This document shows positions 7,319-15,059 of a stretch of DNA of 27,232 bases, piece by piece. Below the pieces are notes generated by a model. The model worked only from the letters and a program-made list of their open reading frames with translations, searched no databases and was not told the DNA's origin. The position numbers and the translations under genes were made by a program. This DNA comes from Candidatus Omnitrophota bacterium. GTDB lineage: Bacteria > Omnitrophota > Gorgyraeia > Gygaellales > Profunditerraquicolaceae. Position 1 is the stretch's first letter. Each line of letters begins with the position of its first letter. Location: the NCBI GenBank assembly GCA_016867095.1, contig VGKK01000003.1, positions 1 through 27,232 of the forward strand, given 5' to 3'.

Positions 7319-9117
7319 GAGTTAGGCGCGAATGTAAATCCTCGTACTCCTGCCATAATTCTTTGGGCAAATTTTTCTTAAACTGCTGAAAAAACTTTTT
7401 TATCCCGGCCAGCTCCTCCAGCCATGCTTTTTCATCTATCTCCAACAGCTTTTCCAATGCGCCGCCGGGTAATTCCAAACCGGTCATATCTATATCCGAG
7501 GCCCTGGGCACATAGCCTATCGGGGCCCGGGTTGCCTCTACTTTATTATTGCAACGGTCTAATATCCATTCCAGGACTCTCAGGTTTTCCCTGAATCCCG
7601 GCCACAAAAAGTCCCCGGCGGCGTCTGTCCTGAACCAATTTACGTGAAAAATCTTAGGGGGCCTGCGCATCCCCTTGCCCATCTCTAACCAGTGCCGGAA
7701 ATAATCCGCCATATTATAACCGCAAAAGGGAAGCATGGCCATCGGGTCGCGCCGCAGGTGCCTTATTTTACCTACCTGCGCGGCGGTCAGCTCAGAAGCC
7801 ATAGTCGCGCCGATAAATACGCCGTGCTGCCAATTAAAAGACTCATAAACTAAAGGAGCCAGGTGCTGCCTGCGGCCGCCAAAGACGATAGCGGAAATCG
7901 GCACCCCGTGATGCTGCTCTAAACGAAAAGAGGCAGTAGGACAATTTACAATCGGAGCGGTAAAGCGGCTATTCGGATGGGCGCCTAAAACCGGCTTGCC
8001 GTTATTGTCCAGCATCCCCGGTTTCCAGGGCAGGCCGCGCCAATCAATGCCGCCGGCAGGAACTTCTCCGTCCGCGCCTTCCCACCAGACTGTGTTATCC
8101 GGCTTAAGCAGGACATTGGTGTAAATGGTATTTTTTTTAATTGTTTCCAGCATCGCCGGGTTAGTATGGGAATTTGTTCCCGGGGCCACGCCGAAAAATC
8201 CCGTCTCGGGATTAATCGTCCAGAGTGACCCATCGGAATCAATGCGCATCCAGGCAATATCATCGCCCACCGTCCATATCCTGTACCCCTTTATCTTTAA
8301 CCCTTCCGGAGGGACTAACATCGCCAGGTTAGTCTTACCGCAGGCGCTGGGAAAAGCCGCGGCGATATATTCAATATGCCCGTTGGGCTCTTCTATGCCC
8401 ATAACCAGCATATGCTCGGCCAGCCAGCGTTCCCTTCTGGCGATAAAACTGGCGATACGCAGCGACAGGCATTTCTTGCCCAAAAGCACATTGCCGCCAT
8501 AGCCTGAACCTACGCTCCAAATTGTATTGTCCTCGGGAAAATGCAGGATTAACCTCTTGTTGATATCCAGGCCCGCCTTAGAATGCAAACACTTAGTAAA
8601 ACCCGCCTCTTTCTCTAATTGCCTTAACACCGCCTCTCCGGCGCGGGTCATAATCAACATATTCAAAACCACATAGCGCGAATCCGTCAATTCCACGCCG
8701 ATTTTGCTGAATTGCGAGCCTACCGGCCCCATAGAGAAAGGAATGACATACATTGTCCTTTGTTGCATCGCGCCCTTAAAGATTTCCTTCGCCTTTTTAT
8801 AGGCCGCCTTGGGAGACATCCAGTTATTGGTGGGGCCGGCATCGCGCTTTCTCCGGCTGCAGATTAAAGGTAAGGTGTTCGGTGCGGGCCACATCATCGG
8901 GCGCGCTGCGGTGTAAAAAACACCCCGGCAGCTCATTGTGATTCAAAGAAATAATCTCTCCGTCGGCTATCGCCTCTTTTTCCAGGGCCTCCTTTTGCGC
9001 CTGAGAACCGTCTATCCAGACTATTTTCTCGGGCTGGCACAGCTCGGCCATCTTATTCACCCAATTGACTATTTTTTTATCGCGCTTAGGAAATTTATTC
9101 ATCTTCAATGAGCGCAT
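7311..9117 (-). pseudogene. pckG: GTP-dependent phosphoenolpyruvate carboxykinase, interrupted by a one-base frameshift
   Basis: PckG converts oxaloacetate and GTP to PEP, GDP and CO2 (or the reverse in some anaerobes). The gene is in two frames. Residues 1-85 or so run from 9117 to about 8866 (ending ...DDVARTEHLTF), and the rest resumes in the next frame with ICSRRKRDAGPTNNW and continues to 7311. Removing one A at 8864-8865 joins them into about 601 residues, the normal family length. The kinase loop FPSACGKTNLAML, the TVGDDIAW block and RAPIGYVPRA are intact. Because everything else is conserved, a consensus error or very recent mutation is likelier than old decay. Start: the ATG at 9115-9117 lies inside a repeat, and the ATG at 9100-9102 (MNKFPKRDKK) may be the true one. 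It ends overlapping purC. Confidence 0.9.
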
Positions 9118-9185
9118 AACTTACGAACACGCTACCCGAGCTTATCGGAAAGCTCGGGTAACGTGCTCCATAACTTATGTCCTCA
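9109..9185. repeat. REP/BIME-like structured repeat, copy R1 (short form)
   Basis: This 77-bp copy runs from TGAG (9109-9112) to inverted CTCA (9182-9185). The arms CATAACTTACG and CATAACTTATG pair with two mismatches. Inside, CACG/CGTG and a perfect 10-bp stem ACCCGAGCTT/AAGCTCGGGT (9134-9143, 9150-9159) surround a 6-nt loop. It looks like the left edge of one arm joined to the right edge of the other, without the central hairpin found in R2 and R4. It supplies the trxB stop codon and a possible pckG start codon. Confidence 0.85.
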
Positions 9186-10098
9186 CTAAATATTTGTGGA
9201 AAGAATGCGCGGCTACCGCGCCGTCAGCGCAGGCAGTAATCACCTGGTATAAAGCCTTCTGCCGGCAGTCTCCGCAGGCAAACACCCCTTGCGTGGAAGC
9301 CTTCATCTGCTGGTCGGTGACGATAAAACCTCCCTCGTCCATCTCCAGAAACCCCTTTAAAAAATCCGTGTTTGGAGTTATCCCCACAAAGATAAACACC
9401 CCCTGGCAGGAAACCTGTTTGGCTGCATTTGTCTTGATATTCTTCACTAAAATCCGCTCTACCTTATCCTGCCCCTGAATTTCTTCTACCGCGCTATCCA
9501 GGAGAAAATTAATCTTGGCGATACTCTTTGCCTTTTCCACCAAAATCTGGGATGCCCGCAATTCCTGCCGGCGATGCACCAGGTAAACTGTCCGGGCATA
9601 GCCAGTTAAAAAAATCGCCTCTTCTATTGCCCTATCTCCGCCGCCGATTACCGCCACATCCTTATTTCTAAACAATGGGGCGTCGCAGGTAGCGCAGTAA
9701 GAAATCCCCCGGCCGATAAATTTAGTTTCTCCCGCGATGCCCAGCGGCTTGGCCCTGGCGCCGACAGCCACAACCACGCCTCTTGCCTGGTAAGGCCGGC
9801 CTTCTGTCTTAATATCAAAAACCGGCGAGCCGCCTTCAATGTGGCTGGATACGGCGGAAACTTCCGCTATTTCAATTTTGACGCCTGAATCCTCAACTTG
9901 CTTGTGGAACCTGGCGGTTAATTCTTCCGTAGATATGCCGCCGGGAAACCCCGGAAAATTTTCAATACTGGGGGAAAGGACAATCTGGCCTCCGGCTGCC
10001 ATCTTTTCCAAGATAAGGGTATTGAGCCGGTATCTTCCGGCATAAAGCGCGGCGGCTAAACCCGCGGGCCCGGCGCCTACAATAATTAAGTCATACAT
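9175..10098 (-). CDS. trxB: Thioredoxin-disulfide reductase
   Basis: This FAD/NADPH enzyme reduces oxidised thioredoxin, presumably the product of trxA in this window (16161-16481). At 307 residues it has the normal length. The FAD-binding motif is GAGPAGLAAALYAG (8-21). The redox-active cysteines are C135 and C138 in CATCDA, where family members more often have CATCDG. The NADP loop is GGGDRAIEEA (about 152-161) and the second FAD motif is GVFACGDCRQK near the C-terminus. The last residues V-R-T and the TAA stop are encoded by the end of repeat R1, so the native C-terminus may have been replaced. The ATG at 10096-10098 has a weak ribosome binding site. It is separated from lipA by a 215-bp repeat-filled gap. 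Confidence 0.95.
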   Translation of the reverse strand: MYDLIIVGAGPAGLAAALYAGRYRLNTLILEKMAAGGQIVLSPSIENFPGFPGGISTEELTARFHKQVEDSGVKIEIAEVSAVSSHIEGGSPVFDIKTEGRPYQARGVVVAVGARAKPLGIAGETKFIGRGISYCATCDAPLFRNKDVAVIGGGDRAIEEAIFLTGYARTVYLVHRRQELRASQILVEKAKSIAKINFLLDSAVEEIQGQDKVERILVKNIKTNAAKQVSCQGVFIFVGITPNTDFLKGFLEMDEGGFIVTDQQMKASTQGVFACGDCRQKALYQVITACADGAVAAHSFHKYLVRT

Positions 10099-10120
10099 CG
10101 TATTTCAATAACTTCTTTCT

Positions 10121-10310
10121 GTGTAACGTTAAATGTGTAATGTGTAACGCTGGTGTAATGGTGCTATGTGTAATGGAAATGCTTAAGCCTTATTTTTCCA
10201 TTACACATTCTTTTGCCTTACACCCACATTACACGTTACACTTTACCCCGTTAGACCCAGAAAGCCCCGGCCTTTAGGTCGGGGTCTAACGGGGTTTACA
10301 CATTACACAA
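10121..10310. repeat. Imperfect inverted repeat of TGTAATGTGTAAC-type words
   Basis: The gap between lipA and trxB is made of short related words (TGTGTAATG, GTGTAACG) in the first half and their complements (CATTACACA, CGTTACAC) in the second. Together they form a long imperfect hairpin. A separate GC-rich palindrome (10246-10294) sits near the right end. I see no open reading frame. Confidence 0.8.
10246..10294. repeat. Perfect 13-bp GC-rich inverted repeat
   Basis: CCCCGTTAGACCC (10246-10258) and GGGTCTAACGGGG (10282-10294) are perfect complements. Inside, CCCCGGCC and GGTCGGGG form a second stem around a TTTA loop. Neither side has a clear T-tract, so it is not a textbook terminator. It could still stop transcription or protect the 3' end of the lipA mRNA. 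Confidence 0.75.
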
Positions 10311-10313
10311 TTT

Positions 10314-11180
10314 CTAATTACTTATAATTGTGCTTTCATATAATTCTTGCGCCCCATAGGAACTTCTTATTAAGGGGCCGGCTAACACTGACTTAAAACC
10401 TAAACCCAGCCCGATAACGCGGTAATATTCAAATTGCTCAATATTAATAAATTCCTTTACCGGGTAATGGCTCTTTGACGGAGGCAGGTATTGTCCTAAA
10501 GTCAGGATATCGCACCCTGAATTTAGTAAATCCTGCATTGCGGTTATCACTTCCTCCTCGCCCTCCCCCAGCCCCAGCATTATGGAAGATTTGGTGGCAA
10601 TTAACGGCTGAATCTCCTTTATTTTTTTTAAGATATCCAGTGAAAGCTGATAATCCGCTTCCGGTCGTAAATCTTTATAGAGCCTTTTCACCGTCTCAAT
10701 ATTATGCCCGACTAAATGCGGCCGGGCATCCAGGACAACTTTAAGGCTAAGGATCCGGCCGGCGAAATCAGGTATTAATACCTCTACTTTAATATTGGCG
10801 CTTATCTGGCGCAGCGACTCTATGGTCCGGGCGAATATTTCCGCGCCCCCGTCCGCCAAATCATCACGCGTAACCGAAGTAATTACGACGTAATCCAGCC
10901 CGAAGTCCTTTACCGCCTTGGCTACGCGCGCCGGTTCGCCTCTATCCAGGCACAAAGTTTTATTAGCGGATTTGCCCACCGCGCAAAACCGGCAGTTTCT
11001 CGTGCAGGTATTCCCCAGGATAAGAAAAGTAAAACTGCGCCTGCGCAAGCAAAAACTTAAATTAGGGCAAAGGGCCTCCTGGCATACTGTGCGCACGCCG
11101 GACTGGGATAACCTTTGCGCCCGGTCTAAAGTGGCAGTGTCGGGAATCTCCTGCTTAAACCAGCTGGGGAGCTTGCTCAT
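10314..11180 (-). CDS. lipA: Lipoyl synthase (radical SAM)
   Basis: LipA inserts two sulfurs into protein-bound octanoyl groups to make lipoyl cofactors for 2-oxoacid dehydrogenases and the glycine cleavage system. Both iron-sulfur cluster motifs are present: the auxiliary cluster C33-x4-C38-x5-C44 and the radical SAM cluster C59-x3-C63-x2-C66 (CTRNCRFC). The family blocks VVITSVTRDDLADGGA, VGHNIETVKRLY, KSSIMLGLGE and LTLGQYLPPSKSHYPV follow, and the C-terminal RSSYGAQE keeps the conserved Ser ligand region. At 288 residues it is typical. The start ATG overlaps the stop of the DUF6485-like gene by 4 bp (ATGA), so translation is probably coupled. No lipB or lplA is in the window. Confidence 0.96.
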   Translation of the reverse strand: MSKLPSWFKQEIPDTATLDRAQRLSQSGVRTVCQEALCPNLSFCLRRRSFTFLILGNTCTRNCRFCAVGKSANKTLCLDRGEPARVAKAVKDFGLDYVVITSVTRDDLADGGAEIFARTIESLRQISANIKVEVLIPDFAGRILSLKVVLDARPHLVGHNIETVKRLYKDLRPEADYQLSLDILKKIKEIQPLIATKSSIMLGLGEGEEEVITAMQDLLNSGCDILTLGQYLPPSKSHYPVKEFINIEQFEYYRVIGLGLGFKSVLAGPLIRSSYGAQELYESTIISN

Positions 11181-11374
11181 CTTTTCAATCTCACGAAATT
11201 ATCTACGGAGCGATCGTAAGCCTTCTCCGCGCTTGCCGAAAAATAACAAGCAGGCAGTTCCTGGCGATTCCTATGGTAAAGGATGCATTCGCAACAGACG
11301 CCCTTACGGGAACAAGGATTATAACTACAATTGCAATTTACAAGATTTTGTTTTTGGTTCGGACAGCTCTTCAT
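11177..11374 (-). CDS. Cysteine-rich DUF6485-like protein
   Basis: This 65-residue protein has eight cysteines (C4, C14, C16, C21, C27, C28, C30, C43) and H34, arranged as NCNCSYNPCSRKGVCCECILYHR. I recognise it as resembling the uncharacterised DUF6485 family. The Cys pattern suggests it binds zinc or an iron-sulfur cluster, but no function is known to me. It lies between def and lipA, overlapping def by 50 bp and lipA by 4 bp. It is therefore a real gene despite its size, since the Cys spacing would not arise in a shadow frame. Its position before lipA might hint at a metal or sulfur role, which is only a guess. Confidence 0.85.
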   Translation of the reverse strand: MKSCPNQKQNLVNCNCSYNPCSRKGVCCECILYHRNRQELPACYFSASAEKAYDRSVDNFVRLKR

Positions 11375-11873
11375 CCTTGGCCTTCTCCCTCAACGCCTCT
11401 AATTTACTTTTTATTTTCATCCTCTGGAAAAATGAGGCGTAATCCACTATGAGCTTGCCTTTCAGGTGGTCTATCTCGTGCTGAAAAACGCAGGCCAGCG
11501 GCCCTTCGGCCTCCACAGTCATGGGCTGGCCGAATTCATCCTGCGCCCGCACTGTTACTTTTCTGGCGCGCCTGACCTTTATGCATACGCCCGGGATACT
11601 TAGGCAGCCCTCTTCCGTTACCTGGGAGCCATCTTTTTTTATCACTTTGGGGTTTATCATCTTGTAAAGGCCGCTGCCGATATCCACCACAATCATCGCT
11701 TCGTTAACGCCTACCTGCGGCGCGGCCAGGCCTATGCCTTGCGCGGCGTACATTAATTGCGCCATCTTGCTTAAAATATCACGGTGAAAAAGGGCGGCCT
11801 GCTGGATTAACTTTGCCTTGCGCCTTAAGATGGGTTCGCCAAAGAGCCTAATCTTTAATGTGGTTTCGGGCAT
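11325..11873 (-). CDS. def: Peptide deformylase
   Basis: This enzyme removes the formyl group from the N-terminal methionine of new proteins and uses a metal, normally Fe2+. The three family motifs are present: GIGLAAPQVG (about 47-56), EGCLSIPG with metal-binding Cys, and QHEIDHLKG with the two metal-binding His and the catalytic Glu. It has about 182 residues. The ATG at 11871-11873 is preferred over an upstream TTG at 11876. The 3' end of panD overlaps the start by 26 bp, and the C-terminal charged tail overlaps the DUF6485-like gene by 50 bp. Such chained overlaps imply one operon (panD-def-DUF6485-lipA). Confidence 0.95.
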   Translation of the reverse strand: MPETTLKIRLFGEPILRRKAKLIQQAALFHRDILSKMAQLMYAAQGIGLAAPQVGVNEAMIVVDIGSGLYKMINPKVIKKDGSQVTEEGCLSIPGVCIKVRRARKVTVRAQDEFGQPMTVEAEGPLACVFQHEIDHLKGKLIVDYASFFQRMKIKSKLEALREKAKDEELSEPKTKSCKLQL

Positions 11874-12198
11874 CAACTTTAATAATTTTGGGCTTTATCT
11901 TTTTTGCTTCCTGCTCATCCGCGAGCACGTAAGAAACTATCACTACCTCGTCGCCTGCGCAGGCGCCGCGGCTGGCCGGGCCGTTAAGGCAAATCACTCC
12001 GGAATTAGCCTTGCCTTTAATGGCGTAAGTTTCCAGGCGGTGGCCGTTATTCAAATTAAATACCTCCACCTTCTCGCCCTCAATAATATCCGCCGCCTGC
12101 ATTAATTTTTCATCAATGGTTACGCTGCCTTCATAATAAAGGTTTGCCTCAGTAACACGCACCCTATGTATCTTGGATTTTAAAATTGTCCTGAGCAT
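11848..12198 (-). CDS. panD: Aspartate 1-decarboxylase
   Basis: PanD makes beta-alanine from aspartate for pantothenate and coenzyme A. It is made as a proenzyme that cleaves itself between Gly and Ser to form a pyruvoyl group. The site is visible in LYYEGSVTIDE (G-S at about residues 24-25). The other blocks, KIHRVRVTEANL, YAIKGKANSGVICLNGPASRG and DEVVIVSYVLADEQE, match the family. The ATG at 12196-12198 (MLRTILKSKIHR) was chosen over one eight codons earlier because GGGGGT lies about 7 nt upstream and the family starts there. At 116 residues it is slightly shorter than many homologs. CoA supply fits the nearby pta/ackA genes. Confidence 0.95.
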   Translation of the reverse strand: MLRTILKSKIHRVRVTEANLYYEGSVTIDEKLMQAADIIEGEKVEVFNLNNGHRLETYAIKGKANSGVICLNGPASRGACAGDEVVIVSYVLADEQEAKKIKPKIIKVDARNHIKD

Positions 12199-12227
12199 AT
12201 TTATACCCCCTGATAAAATCAATTATT

Positions 12228-12370
12228 ACGAAATCACCAATAACCAAGTACCAATCACCAAATAAATTCCAATATCCAAGCCGCCAATCACCAAACTTTT
12301 ATGTTTGGTTATTGGGATTTGGTTATTGATGATTATTTGGTTATTGTAATTTGGCGTTTGGTTATTTCGC
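12228..12370. repeat. Imperfect inverted repeat of CCAATAACCAA-type words (copy 1)
   Basis: The left half is built of CCAATAACCAAG, CCAATCACCAAA and similar words. The right half carries their complements (TTTGGTTATTGG, ATTTGGTTATTG), so about 140 bp could fold into one long imperfect hairpin. The right end overlaps the last codons of the DJ-1/PfpI gene and includes its TAA stop. A second copy of the same type is at 19838-19990. Confidence 0.85.
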
Positions 12371-12874
12371 ATTTATTGCTTTTATTATTTCTTCCGCAAA
12401 GGCCTTGGCTGCGGCAGGGCCGGAAGCGGTAATAATATTGCCGTCTTTTTCTACGGCTGCGCCGGTATAATTTACTCCCTCGGCCTCCAGTTCCTGCGCC
12501 TCATCAGGAAAAACTGTGGCGCGCCTGCCCTTTAAAATACCTGCCCTGGCTAAAGTCACCGGCGCGATACAAATCGCAGCCACAATCCGGTTGCCATTAA
12601 GGGCGTCTTGCGCCAGCTTATGGGATAAAGGGTCGTCCCAATATTGGCTGGCGCCCCCTCCGCCCACAAAGACTAGGGCAGCAAAGTCTTCTACGTTTAT
12701 ATCTTTGACTAAGATATCGGGCTTAACTTTAGCGCCCAAGCTCCCCCTGGCCTCTGCAAGGCTGGTAGAAGCTACGGTTACCTCTATGCCGTTTTTCTCA
12801 AAAATCCCTTTGGGCACGAGAAATTCTTCGTCGCGAAAAGCGCTTTCGGCAATAATCATCGCTATTTTTTTCAT
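12362..12874 (-). CDS. DJ-1/PfpI family protein
   Basis: This is a class I glutamine amidotransferase-like protein of about 170 residues. It has the N-terminal strand KKIAMIIAES, an acidic residue in DEEFLVPK, and the nucleophile-elbow Cys in VAAICIAPVTLARAG. Family members are reported as proteases, glyoxalase/deglycase-like enzymes or chaperones, so the activity is open. The ATG at 12872-12874 was chosen because AGAGGGGGGC lies just upstream. The longer frame adds an unlikely hydrophobic leader derived from the neighbouring repeat. The last two codons and stop fall in the CCAATAACCAA repeat. Confidence 0.88.
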   Translation of the reverse strand: MKKIAMIIAESAFRDEEFLVPKGIFEKNGIEVTVASTSLAEARGSLGAKVKPDILVKDINVEDFAALVFVGGGGASQYWDDPLSHKLAQDALNGNRIVAAICIAPVTLARAGILKGRRATVFPDEAQELEAEGVNYTGAAVEKDGNIITASGPAAAKAFAEEIIKAINAK

Positions 12875-12915
12875 ATTAGCCCCCCTCTTTTCTTGGGCAA
12901 GGGCCCACGAAATCC

Positions 12916-13003
12916 AAAACACAAGTATCAAAATGCAAAATAACAATCCAAAATTAAAAACTTTTGAATTTTGCGTTGGACTTGTGACTTGTGACTTTTA
13001 ACC
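12916..13003. repeat. Imperfect inverted repeat ending in TTGTGACTTG words
   Basis: This AT-rich gap before the DJ-1/PfpI gene contains complementary halves around AAAATTAAAAACTTTTGAATTTT. Further out, CACAAGTATCAAAATGCAAAAT pairs with the complement of ATTTTGCGTTGGACTTGTG. The last part repeats CTTGTGACTTGTGACTTTT, which is also found at 14088-14127. Confidence 0.7.
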
Positions 13004-13012
13004 TCTATCACG

Positions 13013-14071
13013 CTAATCTTCCCTAATCAAACCATATGTCTGGCGGGCAATCATTAATTCTTCATCGGTAGAAATAACCAAAATCGCGGGCTTTGTCTTA
13101 AAGTAATCAAATATCCCGCGGCAGGCCCTGGCCCTTATTTCCGGCTGGTTTTCGCCGATACCGGCGGTAAAGACTAAAACATCGCAGCCGCCCATAACCG
13201 CCGCGTAAGCGCCGATATATTTTTTTATCCGATAAATAAAAATATCTATTGCCAGCCTGGCGCGTTTATTGCCGGCCTTGGCCCGGCTGAGCAACGCGCG
13301 CATATCATTGCTTATCCCGGATACCCCCGCCAGGCCGCTGGCTTTATTTAAGATATCTTCAATTCCAGCGATATCAAGGCCTTTCTTCCTCATAATGTGA
13401 GTAACCAGGGCCGGGTCAATATCCCCGCAACGCGTCCCCATAACCAGGCCTTCCAGGGGCGTCATCCCCATGCTGGTATCCACGGACTTTCCTTTATTTA
13501 CCGCGGCAATGCTGCAGCCGTTGCCCAGGTGGCAGGTAATAATTTTTAATCTATGAAGCGGTTTTTTGAGCCTGCGGGCTGCCTCGTGCGCCACGTATTC
13601 ATGGCTGGTGCCGTGGAAACCGTATTTTCTGATCCCTAATTTCTGGTAATAGCCGTAAGGCAGGCCGTAGATGTAGGCGTAGTCAGGCAGGGTCTGATGA
13701 AAGGCGGTATCAAAGACCGCTACTTGCTTTAGGCCGGGTAATAATTTTTTGCAAGCCAGTATTCCGGCTAAATTCGCCGGATTGTGCAACGGCGCGATAG
13801 AACAGTGCTGCCTTATTTTACGCACCACCGCGTTATCAATTAATACCGGCCTCTGGAATGCCTCTCCCCCGTGCACTACCCGGTGGCCCACCGCGCCAAA
13901 CGAATTAATCTTTTCTAAAATCATCTTCAGGCCGGCATAATGGTCGTGGATTACAGAGCCTTTTTCTCCGATATGCTCAATCAGCCCTTTAGAGATAAGC
14001 TTCTCTTGAGGCATCTTGAAAAGCTTATATTTTATGGAAGAGCTGCCGCTATTTATAACCAATATACGCAT
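13013..14071 (-). CDS. ackA: Acetate kinase
   Basis: AckA makes ATP and acetate from acetyl phosphate; with pta it forms the fermentative acetate pathway. It has the N-terminal INSGSSSIKYKLF, HRVVHGGE, the catalytic region VAVFDTAFHQTLP, RKYGFHGTSHEYV, ITCHLGNGCS and GTRCGDIDP, and near the end VFTAGIGEN. At 352 residues it is shorter than the usual 395-400. The missing length is mostly between the N-terminal strands and HRVVHGGE, where loops are trimmed, while all active-site blocks are present. It lies 57 bp downstream of pta, across a short TTGTGACTTG repeat. The ATG at 14071 has only a weak ribosome binding site. Confidence 0.95.
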   Translation of the reverse strand: MRILVINSGSSSIKYKLFKMPQEKLISKGLIEHIGEKGSVIHDHYAGLKMILEKINSFGAVGHRVVHGGEAFQRPVLIDNAVVRKIRQHCSIAPLHNPANLAGILACKKLLPGLKQVAVFDTAFHQTLPDYAYIYGLPYGYYQKLGIRKYGFHGTSHEYVAHEAARRLKKPLHRLKIITCHLGNGCSIAAVNKGKSVDTSMGMTPLEGLVMGTRCGDIDPALVTHIMRKKGLDIAGIEDILNKASGLAGVSGISNDMRALLSRAKAGNKRARLAIDIFIYRIKKYIGAYAAVMGGCDVLVFTAGIGENQPEIRARACRGIFDYFKTKPAILVISTDEELMIARQTYGLIRED

Positions 14072-14087
14072 ATTCTTATTTATTTAG

Positions 14088-14127
14088 CTTGTGACTTGTG
14101 ACTTTTTACTTGTGACTTGTGACTTAT
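14088..14127. repeat. Tandem direct repeat of CTTGTGACTTGTGACTT
   Basis: Two copies of about 19 bp, each itself a doubling of TTGTGAC, lie between pta and ackA. The same words occur at 12988-13003, so the unit recurs within the region. Confidence 0.8.
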
Positions 14128-14128
14128 A

Positions 14129-15058
14129 TTATTGCGCCCTGACTGCCGTAGTCGCCACACAATCCACAATATCATCCACGGAACAGCCGCGGGATAAATC
14201 GCTGCAAGGATGGCTCAGGCCTAAAATTAAAGGCCCTATTACGCGGGCATTGGCTAAACGCTGGACAAGTTTATAACTAATGTTGCCTGCTTCCAGGCTG
14301 GGGAATATCAATACGTTTGCCTTGCCGCCGACAGGGCTATGCGGATACTTTATCTGGGCTACCTCCGGGACAATCGCCGCGTCCACCTGCAATTCGCCGT
14401 CAAAGATTAATTCCGGAGCCATTGTCTTGACTAATTTTAATGCCTCGGTTATCTTTTCAATCCCCCTGCCTGTAGCTGAACCCTTGGTGGAATAACTCAA
14501 GAAGGCCACGCGAGGGGTCATCTCTAAAACTTTCCGGCCTAATTCTGCGCAGACCAGGGCAATACAGGCCAGCTGCCGGGAATTAGGATCGGGGATAATC
14601 GCGCAATCGGCAAAGATAAACGTCCCCTTCTCGCCCAAATCAGAACCCGGCACCTCCATAATAAAGGCGCTGGTAGCGATACTGATATGTTTATCCACGC
14701 CCAAACACCAGATCGCGCTCCTGGCCACATCGGGAGTAGTGTGGCTGGCCCCGGCCACAAAACCGTCGGCCTGGCCCTTACGCACCATCATCGCCGCGTA
14801 ATAAAGCGAATCGTCAAACATTTTCCTGATCTTATTAATGTCCGGGTCTTTTGCTTTACGCATCTGGTAAAACTGCTGGATATAACTTTCCTTATCCGCC
14901 GGATTAATCTTGTCGGGGGTCAAAAGTAAAACCTTGGCCAACCCTTCCCGCTCAATAACCTTGGCCGCCTCCACGACCCGGCTATCCTCATATTCCGGCA
15001 GCACAATAGTCTTTAAGCCGGCCTTTGCTTTATTGCGAATCCTGGTAATGGTATCCAC
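14129..15058 (-). CDS. pta: Phosphate acetyltransferase
   Basis: Pta converts acetyl-CoA and phosphate to acetyl phosphate for acetate kinase. At 309 residues it is the short catalytic form. KTIVLPEYEDSRVVEAA, ADGFVAGASHTTPDVARSA, the SYSTKGSATG block and FPSLEAGNISYKLVQRLANARVIGPLILGLSHPCSDLSRGCS are family signatures. The start is GTG (15056-15058), with AAAGGA at a good distance. The stop of the P-loop/DRTGG gene lies 1 bp upstream, so coupling is expected. In long Pta proteins that upstream module is fused to the enzyme; here the two are separate genes. Confidence 0.95.
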   Translation of the reverse strand: MDTITRIRNKAKAGLKTIVLPEYEDSRVVEAAKVIEREGLAKVLLLTPDKINPADKESYIQQFYQMRKAKDPDINKIRKMFDDSLYYAAMMVRKGQADGFVAGASHTTPDVARSAIWCLGVDKHISIATSAFIMEVPGSDLGEKGTFIFADCAIIPDPNSRQLACIALVCAELGRKVLEMTPRVAFLSYSTKGSATGRGIEKITEALKLVKTMAPELIFDGELQVDAAIVPEVAQIKYPHSPVGGKANVLIFPSLEAGNISYKLVQRLANARVIGPLILGLSHPCSDLSRGCSVDDIVDCVATTAVRAQ

Positions 15059-15059
15059 G

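Noticed and set aside
8824..9117. A separate 97-residue protein next to a 541-residue PEP carboxykinase
   Set aside because: The two translations join into one normal-length PckG when one base is removed, so they are one interrupted gene.
9065..9478. A plus-strand 137-residue frame crossing repeat R1 and trxB
   Set aside because: It spans a repeat and the antisense of a well-supported gene, and shows no protein-like features.
10099..10313. A riboswitch or small RNA between lipA and trxB
   Set aside because: The gap is explained by quasi-repeated words and a palindrome, and no known riboswitch core is recognisable.
12875..12946. An N-terminal hydrophobic extension (signal-like) of the DJ-1/PfpI protein
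   Set aside because: The extension is encoded in AT-rich repeat sequence. A strong ribosome binding site sits just before the internal ATG at 12874, where the family fold begins.
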